A stretch of DNA of 64,000 bases from ZC4RG29 sp036381475. Its GTDB lineage: Bacteria > Bacteroidota > Bacteroidia > Cytophagales > Cyclobacteriaceae. The translations under genes were made by a program, and so were the position numbers. The stretch lies in assembly GCA_036381475.1 (NCBI GenBank), contig DASVCT010000262.1, positions 12,447-76,446 of the forward strand, given 5' to 3'. Under the pieces are notes generated by a model. It ran no database searches, was not told the DNA's origin, and saw only the letters and a list, made by a program, of their open reading frames with translations. Every line of letters starts with the position of its first letter. Position 1 is the stretch's first letter. Shown in pieces: positions 1-7,487 of this stretch.

Positions 1-1454
1 CCCGGGGCTACGACATGGAACGACGCCAATCGTGGAATACAGAGGAGTATGATGGAATAACAGAAAACATTTTTCACAGTGCCCTTCGCAAGCCTTTGTC
101 TACGTTTTCGATTGATGTCGATGCCGCGTCCTATAGTAACATTCGCCGGTTCATCAACAATGGACAGCGTCCTCCCAGGGATGCCGTGCGCATCGAAGAG
201 ATGATCAATTATTTTAACTATGATTACCCTGAGCCTTCCGGAGAACATCCGTTCACAATCATCACGGAGATTTCCAGAGCACCATGGAACGAAGCGCATA
301 AGCTCGTGCACATCGGACTTCAGGGCAAGCATATTCCGACAGAAAATCTTCCGCCGTCGAACCTCGTTTTCCTGCTCGACGTATCCGGTTCGATGGACGA
401 GCCGAACAAGCTTCCCTTGTTGAAGGCGTCGTTTCGATTACTGACCGAGCAGCTGCGGGAGCAGGATCGCGTTGCGATCGTTGTGTACGCGGGCGCTGCA
501 GGGATGGTGCTCGATTCCACGCCGGGCAGTGAAAAGCGTGCTATTCTCGACGCGCTGGAACGCCTGGAAGCGGGCGGTTCAACGGCAGGAGGAGCAGGCC
601 TTCGACTGGCTTACCAGATTGCAAAAGAAAATTTCAAAGAAGGTGGCAACAACCGTATCATACTGGCCACCGACGGCGACTTCAATGTCGGCGAGTCGAG
701 CAATGCAGCTATGGAGCGCCTCGTCGAATCAAAACGCCACGAGGGCATTTATCTTTCAGTGCTGGGATTTGGAATGGGCAATTACAAAGACTCGAAGATG
801 GAGACCCTTGCCGACAAGGGCAACGGCAACTATGCCTACATCGACAACATACAGGAAGCTCGGAAGGTGTTAGTCAGCGAGTTCGGCGGAACGTTGTTTA
901 CCATTGCCAGGGACGTAAAGCTACAGGTGGAATTCAATCCCGCGAAAGTCAAAGCCTATCGCCTGATCGGATATGAAAACAGGTTGCTGCGGGATGAGGA
1001 CTTCAACGACGACAAGAAGGATGCGGGCGACCTGGGATCGGGTCATACAGTGACCGCGTTGTACGAGATCATACCCGTAGGGTCGGACAGCAAGTTTTCA
1101 CCGGTCGATGATCTGAAATACCAGAAGTCGGTGGTTAACCCGGAGGCAGCGCATTCACATGAATTGATGACGATCAAATTCCGTTATAAGGATCCCTCCG
1201 GCGGGCCGAGCAGGCTCATCGTGCACGCGCTCAGGGATGACGACGTTCCCCTGGGGAGGACGTCAGACAATTTCCGCTGGTCGGCAGCCGTAGCCTCATT
1301 CGGGATGCTGCTGCGCGAGTCGGAATTTATCGGTGACTTCGCTTACGACGATGTTCTGGCACTTGCAGAAGGTGCCCAGGGCGCGGACGAAAAGCGATAC
1401 CGCGCGGGATTCATCGATATGGTACGTTCGTTCGGCCTCATGGCGAAAAGATAG
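1..1454 (+). CDS. VWA-domain protein of the YfbK type, 5' partial
   Basis: The reading frame is open from the window edge (codons from base 3), so the N-terminus lies outside. Counting from the first ATG at base 15, residues about 115-300 form a von Willebrand factor A domain with a metal-ion-dependent adhesion site: D122, S124 and S126 in LDVSGSM, a Thr in GGSTAGG and an Asp in ATDGDFNVG. The region before it (STFSIDVDAASYSNIRRF) matches the VWA N-terminal domain of YfbK, and the part after about residue 310 matches the DUF3520-like C-terminal domain. In Bacteroidota such proteins usually carry a carboxypeptidase-like domain and signal peptide further upstream, which cannot be checked here. 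The family is probably exported and binds proteins through the VWA fold, but its role is not established. Confidence 0.85.
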   Translation, partial: RGYDMERRQSWNTEEYDGITENIFHSALRKPLSTFSIDVDAASYSNIRRFINNGQRPPRDAVRIEEMINYFNYDYPEPSGEHPFTIITEISRAPWNEAHKLVHIGLQGKHIPTENLPPSNLVFLLDVSGSMDEPNKLPLLKASFRLLTEQLREQDRVAIVVYAGAAGMVLDSTPGSEKRAILDALERLEAGGSTAGGAGLRLAYQIAKENFKEGGNNRIILATDGDFNVGESSNAAMERLVESKRHEGIYLSVLGFGMGNYKDSKMETLADKGNGNYAYIDNIQEARKVLVSEFGGTLFTIARDVKLQVEFNPAKVKAYRLIGYENRLLRDEDFNDDKKDAGDLGSGHTVTALYEIIPVGSDSKFSPVDDLKYQKSVVNPEAAHSHELMTIKFRYKDPSGGPSRLIVHALRDDDVPLGRTSDNFRWSAAVASFGMLLRESEFIGDFAYDDVLALAEGAQGADEKRYRAGFIDMVRSFGLMAKR

Positions 1455-1460
1455 CTTGAA

Positions 1461-1488
1461 AAGGGGGTGGAATAAATTCCGCCCCCTT
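1461..1488 (+). terminator. Hairpin downstream of the VWA gene
   Basis: A 12-pair stem, AAGGGGGTGGAA against TTCCGCCCCCTT with one G-T pair and a TAAA loop, starts 6 bases after the VWA stop codon. It has no T-run, so it may protect the mRNA 3' end rather than terminate by itself. Confidence 0.5.
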
Positions 1489-1518
1489 CGTTACTGGCCG
1501 GGGAGGCGCCTTTTTTGG

Positions 1519-1564
1519 GCGGATTACCAAATGTTCCGGCGGGGGCCGGCATCCGCTTTTTTTT
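1519..1564 (+). terminator. Rho-independent terminator
   Basis: An outer stem GCGGAT (1519-1524) with ATCCGC (1551-1556) encloses an inner stem CCGGC/GCCGG (1536-1540/1545-1549, GGGG loop). Eight T residues follow at 1557-1564. It separates the VWA gene from the sigma-factor gene, whose -7 box starts only 4 bases later. Confidence 0.7.
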
Positions 1565-1567
1565 AAC

Positions 1568-1575
1568 TATTTTTG
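1568..1575 (+). promoter_or_regulatory. Bacteroidota -7 promoter box for the ECF sigma gene
   Basis: TATTTTTG is an exact match to TAnnTTTG, and it ends 7 bases before the ATG at 1582. Transcription would begin almost at the start codon. I see no clear -33 TTG at the usual spacing. Confidence 0.5.
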
Positions 1576-1581
1576 CCACTT

Positions 1582-2166
1582 ATGGAAGAGACGGCGAAGC
1601 AGCAGTACACCGAGAGCGAGAGAGCCCGCATTTTCGAGAATGAGTTCATGCCGCACATTAATTCAATGTACAACTTTGCCTATCGGCTTACTCTGGATGA
1701 AGATGATGCGAAGGACCTGCTTCAGGATACCTACTTGAAAGCGTATCGGTTTATTGATTCATTTCAGCAAGGAACTAATGCCAAAGCCTGGCTGTTCCGA
1801 ATTCTGAAAAACAGCTTCATCAACGACTATCGGAAGCGCAGTAAGGAACCCTCCAAGGTGGACTACCAGGAGGTTGAAAGTTATTACAATTCCGAAGACG
1901 TTGATCGTCAGATCACTCCCGATTTGCGTGTTGAAACATTGCAGGACATGATCGGGGATGAGATTTCGAACGCCCTGAATTCGCTTGATGTTGATTTCAG
2001 AACCGTAATTATTTTGTGCGACCTGGAAGGATTCAAGTATGATGAAATGGCAAAGATCCTCGACATTCCTATTGGCACGGTTCGCAGCCGGCTGCATCGC
2101 GCACGGAACCTGCTTAAGGAAAAACTTAGTGAGTACGCAAAGAAAATGGGTTATAAAAACGCCTGA
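1582..2166 (+). CDS. ECF-type RNA polymerase sigma factor
   Basis: A 194-residue sigma-70 family protein with only regions 2 and 4, the layout of extracytoplasmic-function sigma factors. Region 2 shows the LLQDTYLKAYRFIDSF core and the AWLFRILKNSFINDYR segment. Region 4 ends in the helix-turn-helix IPIGTVRSRLHRARNLLKE. I chose the ATG at 1582 over the TTG at 1573 because the TTG lies inside the -7 promoter box. The next gene, 6 bases downstream, encodes a small zinc-finger protein typical of a cognate anti-sigma factor, so the pair probably forms a stress-response switch. The regulon cannot be read from the sequence. Confidence 0.93.
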   Translation: MEETAKQQYTESERARIFENEFMPHINSMYNFAYRLTLDEDDAKDLLQDTYLKAYRFIDSFQQGTNAKAWLFRILKNSFINDYRKRSKEPSKVDYQEVESYYNSEDVDRQITPDLRVETLQDMIGDEISNALNSLDVDFRTVIILCDLEGFKYDEMAKILDIPIGTVRSRLHRARNLLKEKLSEYAKKMGYKNA

Positions 2167-2172
2167 CCACCT

Positions 2173-2436
2173 ATGAGCCAGCCAGAACAAAGCGAACTGA
2201 TGCGCGCTGCAAAAGGCAACTGTTTAGAAATGCTTCGCCTCATCCTTGACGGCGAAGCTTCGGAAGAAGAGAAGAAAGATTTCATCGACAAACACCTCGA
2301 AACCTGCATGCCGTGCTACAAGACGTATCACGTCGAAATGGCAATTCGGGAGTTGTTGAAATCGAAGTGTGGCAATCACGAAGCACCTGCTGAACTAGTC
2401 GAGAACATCAAACGGATGATCGGCACGATCCGCTGA
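2173..2436 (+). CDS. Small zinc-binding anti-sigma factor
   Basis: This 87-residue soluble protein carries a HLETCMPC segment (HxxxCxxC, about residues 41-48), the signature of the ZAS/zf-HC2 anti-sigma domain. It has no transmembrane segment, so it would act in the cytoplasm, possibly sensing redox state through the zinc site. It lies 6 bases after the ECF sigma gene and its stop codon shares one base with the gmk start (TGATG), which implies translational coupling. Binding to the neighbouring sigma factor is inferred from gene order and domain type. Confidence 0.8.
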   Translation: MSQPEQSELMRAAKGNCLEMLRLILDGEASEEEKKDFIDKHLETCMPCYKTYHVEMAIRELLKSKCGNHEAPAELVENIKRMIGTIR

Positions 2437-3023
2437 TGGCAGGAAAAGCGATTATTTTTTCGGCTCCTTCCGGTTCCGGCAAGACGACTATAGTTAAACA
2501 TTTGCTGGCGAATAATCCGGATCTCGGATTTTCTATATCAGCGTCTACCCGCGACAAGAGGGGAAGAACCGAAGTCGACGGAAAAGATTATTACTTCCTT
2601 ACCCCCGAGCAGTTCAAGCAAAAGATCGACAACGATGAGTTCGTCGAATGGGAAGAAGTATACTCCGGCAACTTCTACGGAACGCTGAAATCCGAAATCG
2701 AACGAATCTGGAAAGAAGGCAAAAACGTCGTTTTCGACGTCGACGTAAAAGGTGGCCTTAATCTCAAACGCTACTTTGGCGATCGTGCGCTGGCCGTGTT
2801 CGTCAGTGTCCCGTCCCTCGACGTATTGAAGTCAAGGCTTAACGAGCGCGGAACCGAGACCGAGGAAAGCCTCTCGCGACGCATGTTCAAGGCAAAGTTT
2901 GAAACTACCTTCAAAGACCAGTTCGACGTCGTTCTCCTCAACGAAGACCTTGAGACGTCGCTTGCGGAGGCGCAGCGGCTGTACGACGAATTCAAAAAGA
3001 AGGAAATACCGCTTGCCCGATAG
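2436..3023 (+). CDS. gmk: Guanylate kinase
   Basis: Phosphorylates GMP to GDP with ATP, in the cytoplasm, in purine nucleotide synthesis. The 195-residue length is normal. The P-loop APSGSGKTTI is at residues 10-19, followed by the GMP-binding STRDKRGRTEVDGKDYYF region and the VDVKGGLNLK strand. The start overlaps the anti-sigma stop by one base. nadD follows 17 bases downstream, so sigma, anti-sigma, gmk and nadD probably share a transcript. Confidence 0.97.
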   Translation: MAGKAIIFSAPSGSGKTTIVKHLLANNPDLGFSISASTRDKRGRTEVDGKDYYFLTPEQFKQKIDNDEFVEWEEVYSGNFYGTLKSEIERIWKEGKNVVFDVDVKGGLNLKRYFGDRALAVFVSVPSLDVLKSRLNERGTETEESLSRRMFKAKFETTFKDQFDVVLLNEDLETSLAEAQRLYDEFKKKEIPLAR

Positions 3024-3040
3024 CTCCCGCTGCGACCGCC

Positions 3041-3625
3041 ATGGATCAAACTTCACGGATCGGCCTGTTCTTCGGATCTTTCAACCCGATCCACATCGGG
3101 CACCTCATCATCGCCAACATCATGGCGGAGACCACGGACCTCGACAAGGTATGGTTCGTCGTTTCGCCGCAGAATCCTTTCAAGCCGGCAAAAGGACTGC
3201 TCCACGAGTTCGACCGCTATGACATGGTTAAAGCAGCTGTGGCCGACAACTACAAGCTCGACGTCACAGACATAGAATTTCATCTTCCCAAGCCCAGCTA
3301 TACCATCCACACACTACTCCACCTTTCACAACGCCATCCTTCGCGACAATTCAAAGTCATCATGGGAAGCGATAATCTGGAAAGCTTTACACGATGGAAA
3401 AGTCATGAGAGAATTCTGGAGGATTATGGACTCTACGTCTATCCCAGGCCGGGGATGCAACTTTCCGAGCTCAGTTCGCATCCTAACGTTAGAACTATAA
3501 ACGCGCCGTTGCTCGACATATCTGCGACTTTCATCCGGGAGTGTGTTCGAAAAGGGCAATCGGTACGCTACCTGGTGCCTGACCCGGTTGAAGTGATGAT
3601 CCGCGCCAAACAGTTCTACCGTTAG
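3041..3625 (+). CDS. nadD: Nicotinate-nucleotide adenylyltransferase
   Basis: Adenylylates nicotinate mononucleotide in NAD synthesis. The nucleotidyltransferase motif GSFNPIHIGH (residues 11-20) and the C-terminal ISATFIRE motif, the ISSTxIR signature of the family, are both present. The 194-residue length is typical. It is the last gene of the plus-strand sigma-gmk run. Confidence 0.96.
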   Translation: MDQTSRIGLFFGSFNPIHIGHLIIANIMAETTDLDKVWFVVSPQNPFKPAKGLLHEFDRYDMVKAAVADNYKLDVTDIEFHLPKPSYTIHTLLHLSQRHPSRQFKVIMGSDNLESFTRWKSHERILEDYGLYVYPRPGMQLSELSSHPNVRTINAPLLDISATFIRECVRKGQSVRYLVPDPVEVMIRAKQFYR

Positions 3626-3654
3626 CCTGTTGCTCCGGTTTTCGGCAACACTGA

Positions 3655-3834
3655 CGAAGTTACTGGAAGAATTATACTGAGGTGGGATACACGATCGACG
3701 GCCTGCTACGCTTTTTCCGACTGGAGTTTGCAGCAGCATTCCCGGAGGGTCGTTACCTGGGGCATGGATTCAGGATTGACGCGACTACAACACTGCAGAT
3801 AGGAATCAATGATGTTGAGCCTCGCGCAAGCTAA
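3655..3834 (+). pseudogene. Possible C-terminal remnant of an outer-membrane barrel protein
   Basis: The 205 bases between nadD and the next gene contain a 59-codon open frame that begins directly after a TGA at 3652-3654. It has no good start codon; a GTG at 3682 is the only candidate. The peptide (SYWKNYTEVGYTIDGLLRFF, then RLEFAAAFPEGRYLGHGFRI) has the alternating aromatic pattern of the last strands of a Bacteroidota outer-membrane barrel, resembling from memory the ends of DUF5686-type proteins. It overlaps the convergent downstream gene by 4 bases. A decayed gene is the likeliest reading, but a chance open frame is possible. Confidence 0.35.
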
Positions 3835-4514
3835 CGGCAAACCGGGAGGTCGGAATGAACCTCCAGCCCGAAAGGGTGCCCTGCATGAATGTGAACAAAG
3901 TTTCTAGCAACGAGAAGCAAACCGGCGATGATGAGCATCGCTGCGTTAACGTTCGCCAGGTTCACGTTGAGCTTCTTTAACAAAGGGTTCGCTACCAGGG
4001 GCACTCCAATCATCGCAGGCAACGTGCCCATTCCGAATGCGAGCATGTAACTGAAGCCACTAACGAGGTCAGGCGCTGTGATCGTGTAGCCCAGGGCAAT
4101 GTAGGTAAGTCCGCATGGTAAGAACCCATTCAGTGTTCCCAGGACAAAAGTCGAGATGCGAGTTTTCTTTTTCAGCGTCACGCTGAAAAGTTGTTTTAAG
4201 TGGCCGGTGAAGCGACCAATCACTGGCGCCATGAGAGGAATCTTCAAGGTGGTCCCGAAAACGCCCAGAATTACCAGGATTGTTCCGGTAATCACAGAAA
4301 AAGCCTTTTGCAGAGGAGTCAGGTCAAAGAGTCCGCCGATCGCCCCGGCGACGGCGCCCATCACAGCGTAGGTAAAGATGCGGCCCGCGTTGTAGACCAG
4401 CCGCGTGGTCATGGCGCGTTTGGACATGCGCGTTACGGCCATGACAAGAGGGCTGCACATCCCTGCGCAATGGAGGCTGCCGGCAAGTCCTACGACGAAG
4501 GCGGTCCACATCAT
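3831..4514 (-). CDS. DsbD_2/TauE-like membrane protein of the cbb3 operon
   Basis: About 227 residues with six or so hydrophobic segments. The N-terminal motif HCAGMCSPLVMAV is typical of the TauE/SafE-like, UreH/DsbD_2 transmembrane proteins commonly linked to ccoGH in Bacteroidota. The likely job is metal or redox delivery during cbb3 oxidase maturation, although sulfite exporter is the usual database name. I chose the ATG at 4514 because the longer frame runs into ccoH, whose stop is 2 bases away. It is the last gene of the minus-strand oxidase operon. Confidence 0.85.
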   Translation of the reverse strand: MMWTAFVVGLAGSLHCAGMCSPLVMAVTRMSKRAMTTRLVYNAGRIFTYAVMGAVAGAIGGLFDLTPLQKAFSVITGTILVILGVFGTTLKIPLMAPVIGRFTGHLKQLFSVTLKKKTRISTFVLGTLNGFLPCGLTYIALGYTITAPDLVSGFSYMLAFGMGTLPAMIGVPLVANPLLKKLNVNLANVNAAMLIIAGLLLVARNFVHIHAGHPFGLEVHSDLPVCR

Positions 4515-4516
4515 GG

Positions 4517-4945
4517 CTACAACACGATAATTTTTTCGATGTAATATTCCCGACCGTGCATCACCCATTGCATTTGCGCCTTGTACAAGCCTTTTGCGGG
4601 ATGTTCCAGGCTGAAACGCTGCACGGGGCCGGAACCAGGAGTAAGCTGGAATTCCTGGTCCAGCGCCGCGTCCGACGGACGGAACAGCGTGACTGTTCCC
4701 GAACTCACGGAGGCCATCTCCGGATAGTGAACCTCCAGCTCGTTTTGCCGGATCAGGATCTCAGGTTTTGTCGCCAGTTCAAGTGCGTTTTGCTTGCGAT
4801 CGAGTTGTTCCTGGTAGGCCAGTTCTTCTTTGTAGTAATCGCGCGTAACCAGGCTTATGTTCTGACGGACGCATACCGTAACCATCCCGGCAACGAAAGC
4901 GCCAAAAAGAACGAATGACAGAATGATTGCTTTTCCCCAACTCAT
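4517..4945 (-). CDS. ccoH: FixH family cbb3 oxidase assembly protein
   Basis: A 142-residue protein with one N-terminal transmembrane helix (about residues 7-28) and a periplasmic FixH domain containing the RDYYKEELAYQEQLDR segment. FixH/CcoH proteins help assemble the cbb3 oxidase and associate with the CcoI copper ATPase. It sits 1 base from ccoG and 2 bases from the next gene, deep inside the oxidase operon. Confidence 0.92.
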   Translation of the reverse strand: MSWGKAIILSFVLFGAFVAGMVTVCVRQNISLVTRDYYKEELAYQEQLDRKQNALELATKPEILIRQNELEVHYPEMASVSSGTVTLFRPSDAALDQEFQLTPGSGPVQRFSLEHPAKGLYKAQMQWVMHGREYYIEKIIVL

Positions 4946-4946
4946 A

Positions 4947-6368
4947 CTATGATCCGGATTTGATAGGTCCTATGAAGGTTGTCTTTAGCGACTCGACTTT
5001 TTGACCGTCGGCGTATACGTCGATATGTACGTCGTTCCTGGTCTTCCTGAGTTCCGACTCCGGAATCCGTATCATCACTACGCTCTTGAGAATTCCTTCG
5101 GCAGGCACAACCAATGTTTTCTCACCGGTTTGCTGCAGCACTGCTGAAGATGGCGAGACTACGCGAAGTTCAAGGGTTTTGTCCTCGAACGTCTTGTTCA
5201 CAAATTCGATATTGTAAAGATTGGTGATCCCCAGTTCTGTTCGTTGATATAGCGTGCCGGGAACCTTGAGCATCGTCGTCTCGATGACCGATCGCGTAAA
5301 CACCAGGTATCCGGTCACACCTAACAGCGCTATCAGCACGCACGCATAAGCGATGACGCGCAGGGATATGATTTTCTTTACGCCCTTTTCGATGGCGTCG
5401 TACGACGCAAAGCGAATGAGTCCCTTCGGGCGGTTGATCTTGACCATCACGTCATCGCAGGCGTCGATACAGGCCGTGCAGTTTACGCATTCGAGTTGCG
5501 TGCCGTTGCGAATGTCGATTCCCGTTGGGCATACGTGAACACACAATTTACAGTCTATACAATCGCCGCCGGTTTTTGTTTCATTCTTGCGCAGCTTGGT
5601 CCTGGGTTCGCCGCGAACCCAGTCGTAGGCGACTACGATCGACTGCCTGGACAACAGAACGCCCTGTAACCTCCCGTACGGGCACACCGCAATGCAGGCT
5701 TGTTCGCGAAAGCGCGCAAACACACCATAGAAGATTGCGGTAAAGGCCACAATTCCTGTAAACCCGGCGAGGTGATCCAGCGGGGAGGTCCGGATGATAG
5801 CCAGAGTCTCCTCCGAACCAATGATGTAAGCCATCGCCGTGTGAGCAATGACGATGGAGATCAGGATGAACAGAGCATGCTTTACCGCTTTGCGGGCGAT
5901 CTTCGTCGCGTTCCAGGGCATCTTGTCCAGCCGCCGTTGTGCCTGGGCGTCACCTTCGATCCAGTATTCGATTTTTCTGAATACCATTTCCATAAAAAGT
6001 GTTTGGGGACATGCCCAACCACACCAGACTCGTCCGAATACAACCGTGAACAGGATAATGAACACACAAAAGGCAATCAGGGTAAGTGCGAGAAGAAAAA
6101 AATCCTGGGGCCAGAACGATTGCCCAAGAATGACGAATCGCCGTTCCAGGACGTTCAGGAGCAACAGGGGTTGTCCCCCAATCCGAATGAAAGGGCCGGC
6201 AAAGAAAATGGCCAGGAGCAGGACCGCCACAATTGCCCTGAGGTTGTGATAGTAACCCGAGGGTTTCTTGGGATAAATCCATACCCGCTTGCCCTCTTCG
6301 TCAACCGTGGCTATCGAATCCCTGAACTCGTCGTCATATCGGTAGAAGTCTTCCGCTCCTTTTTCCAT
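4947..6368 (-). CDS. ccoG: Cytochrome c oxidase accessory protein CcoG (4Fe-4S)
   Basis: About 473 residues. Several transmembrane helices carry a polyferredoxin-like part with the cysteine clusters CIDCKLCVHVCP and CVNCTACIDAC, and a C-terminal immunoglobulin-like periplasmic domain (FixG_C). Another conserved cysteine run is GRVWCGWACPQ. CcoG is thought to reduce copper for cbb3 assembly. I chose the ATG at 6368; a TTG at 6377 would overlap ccoP by 4 bases and adds only three residues. Confidence 0.95.
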   Translation of the reverse strand: MEKGAEDFYRYDDEFRDSIATVDEEGKRVWIYPKKPSGYYHNLRAIVAVLLLAIFFAGPFIRIGGQPLLLLNVLERRFVILGQSFWPQDFFLLALTLIAFCVFIILFTVVFGRVWCGWACPQTLFMEMVFRKIEYWIEGDAQAQRRLDKMPWNATKIARKAVKHALFILISIVIAHTAMAYIIGSEETLAIIRTSPLDHLAGFTGIVAFTAIFYGVFARFREQACIAVCPYGRLQGVLLSRQSIVVAYDWVRGEPRTKLRKNETKTGGDCIDCKLCVHVCPTGIDIRNGTQLECVNCTACIDACDDVMVKINRPKGLIRFASYDAIEKGVKKIISLRVIAYACVLIALLGVTGYLVFTRSVIETTMLKVPGTLYQRTELGITNLYNIEFVNKTFEDKTLELRVVSPSSAVLQQTGEKTLVVPAEGILKSVVMIRIPESELRKTRNDVHIDVYADGQKVESLKTTFIGPIKSGS

Positions 6369-6373
6369 CGTCC

Positions 6374-7291
6374 TCAATGATCTATGTGCGCTGTCACGCT
6401 ATCCTGTCGTACTTGTTCCTGTTGTTCTCTGTACAGTTCTCCCTGAGGTTCCTTTCCACCCGCTACATTGGTTCCGCGCAACGACATCACAAAGAATGAC
6501 GCATCGCGTATCTCTTCCGGTTTCAGGATCGGGCCCCAGGAGATCATGCCCTTTTCAGGAACTCCGTTCTTGATGGTGGAGAAGATATTCTGAATGCTTC
6601 CACCGTGAAGCCAATACTCGTCCGTGAGATTCGGACCAATCCCGCCGCCTCCGTCGTTGCGGTGACATGAAGCGCAATTGCTCGTGAAGATGGCCTGACC
6701 TCTTTTGATGATTTCCTCATCCGGTGTGAACACCAGGTCGGCCTCATCGATTTCCACGACTTCATGCGTAGCCCGCATCGCCTGCACGCGCTCCACTTCG
6801 GCAAGGTACTCGGCCTCTGAAAGGGGGAGGAGGTTCATAACGTGGTACACGATGAGGTAGACGACCGCCCAAACCATCGTCCCATAGAAAAGCCATTTCC
6901 ACCAGGGTGGCAGGTGATTGTCAAGTTCCCGGATGCCATCGTAGCTGTGATCCAATAGAATTTCTCCTTCCCTTTCAATCGGGGCAGCGCGGGTGAGCCT
7001 TTGTGACAGCCGTTTCCAAAGGGAGGGCTGTTTTACGTACACGCCACCCTCGCGTTCAGCCCGTTCACGGATTGCCTGCTCGGTCAGCATATTGACCACG
7101 CGAACTACATAAAGGGCGATGGCAACGGCGGCGAACAGCGTGATGAGAACCATTCCCGACAACACATACAATAGGAACTGGGTTTCCCCGGTTGACTGTC
7201 CCTGCGCCAATGCGGCACTGGAGGGGACTAGTACAGCGACTAGTAAGGCACACTTGCCAAACGCTGGTCGGTTATAGGTGCTGCGTTTCAT
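6374..7291 (-). CDS. ccoP: cbb3 oxidase cytochrome c subunit III, single haem
   Basis: Starting at the ATG at 7291 gives 305 residues: a signal-like N-terminus, two transmembrane segments, and a C-terminal cytochrome c domain with one CASCH haem site (about residues 206-210). Classical proteobacterial CcoP has two haems; this protein has one, as is common in Bacteroidota. The start overlaps the ccoQ end by 20 bases, and an upstream in-frame start at 7324 would enlarge that overlap. The subunit passes electrons from soluble donors towards CcoO. Confidence 0.93.
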   Translation of the reverse strand: MKRSTYNRPAFGKCALLVAVLVPSSAALAQGQSTGETQFLLYVLSGMVLITLFAAVAIALYVVRVVNMLTEQAIRERAEREGGVYVKQPSLWKRLSQRLTRAAPIEREGEILLDHSYDGIRELDNHLPPWWKWLFYGTMVWAVVYLIVYHVMNLLPLSEAEYLAEVERVQAMRATHEVVEIDEADLVFTPDEEIIKRGQAIFTSNCASCHRNDGGGGIGPNLTDEYWLHGGSIQNIFSTIKNGVPEKGMISWGPILKPEEIRDASFFVMSLRGTNVAGGKEPQGELYREQQEQVRQDSVTAHIDH

Positions 7292-7475
7292 TTTGTTTGG
7301 AAGTTTTGTTACCTGTCCCGTCATCGGAGGGTAGCCCTTTCATATAGTGGATGAGCGACTTGTCAACGGTTAAGACGTACCACAGCAGGATGAGAAAGAA
7401 CAGGAAGAATATCACGAACGAAATGATGGGCCATATGGCCACATGGTCGATGCTTTGAAGAATGTTCTTGTACAT
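7272..7475 (-). CDS. ccoQ: CcoQ/FixQ-like small cbb3 oxidase subunit
   Basis: A 67-residue protein with one transmembrane helix (about residues 15-36) and a short polar tail, placed between ccoNO and ccoP as in other cbb3 operons. CcoQ helps stabilise the complex. The identification rests on size, membrane pattern and position, because the family is poorly conserved. Confidence 0.8.
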   Translation of the reverse strand: MYKNILQSIDHVAIWPIISFVIFFLFFLILLWYVLTVDKSLIHYMKGLPSDDGTGNKTSKQNETQHL

Positions 7476-7487
7476 GGCTCGACTAGT

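Noticed and set aside
3626..3830. tRNA or small RNA gene after nadD
   Set aside because: No cloverleaf or TTC-loop consensus could be found; the interval is better explained as a gene remnant.
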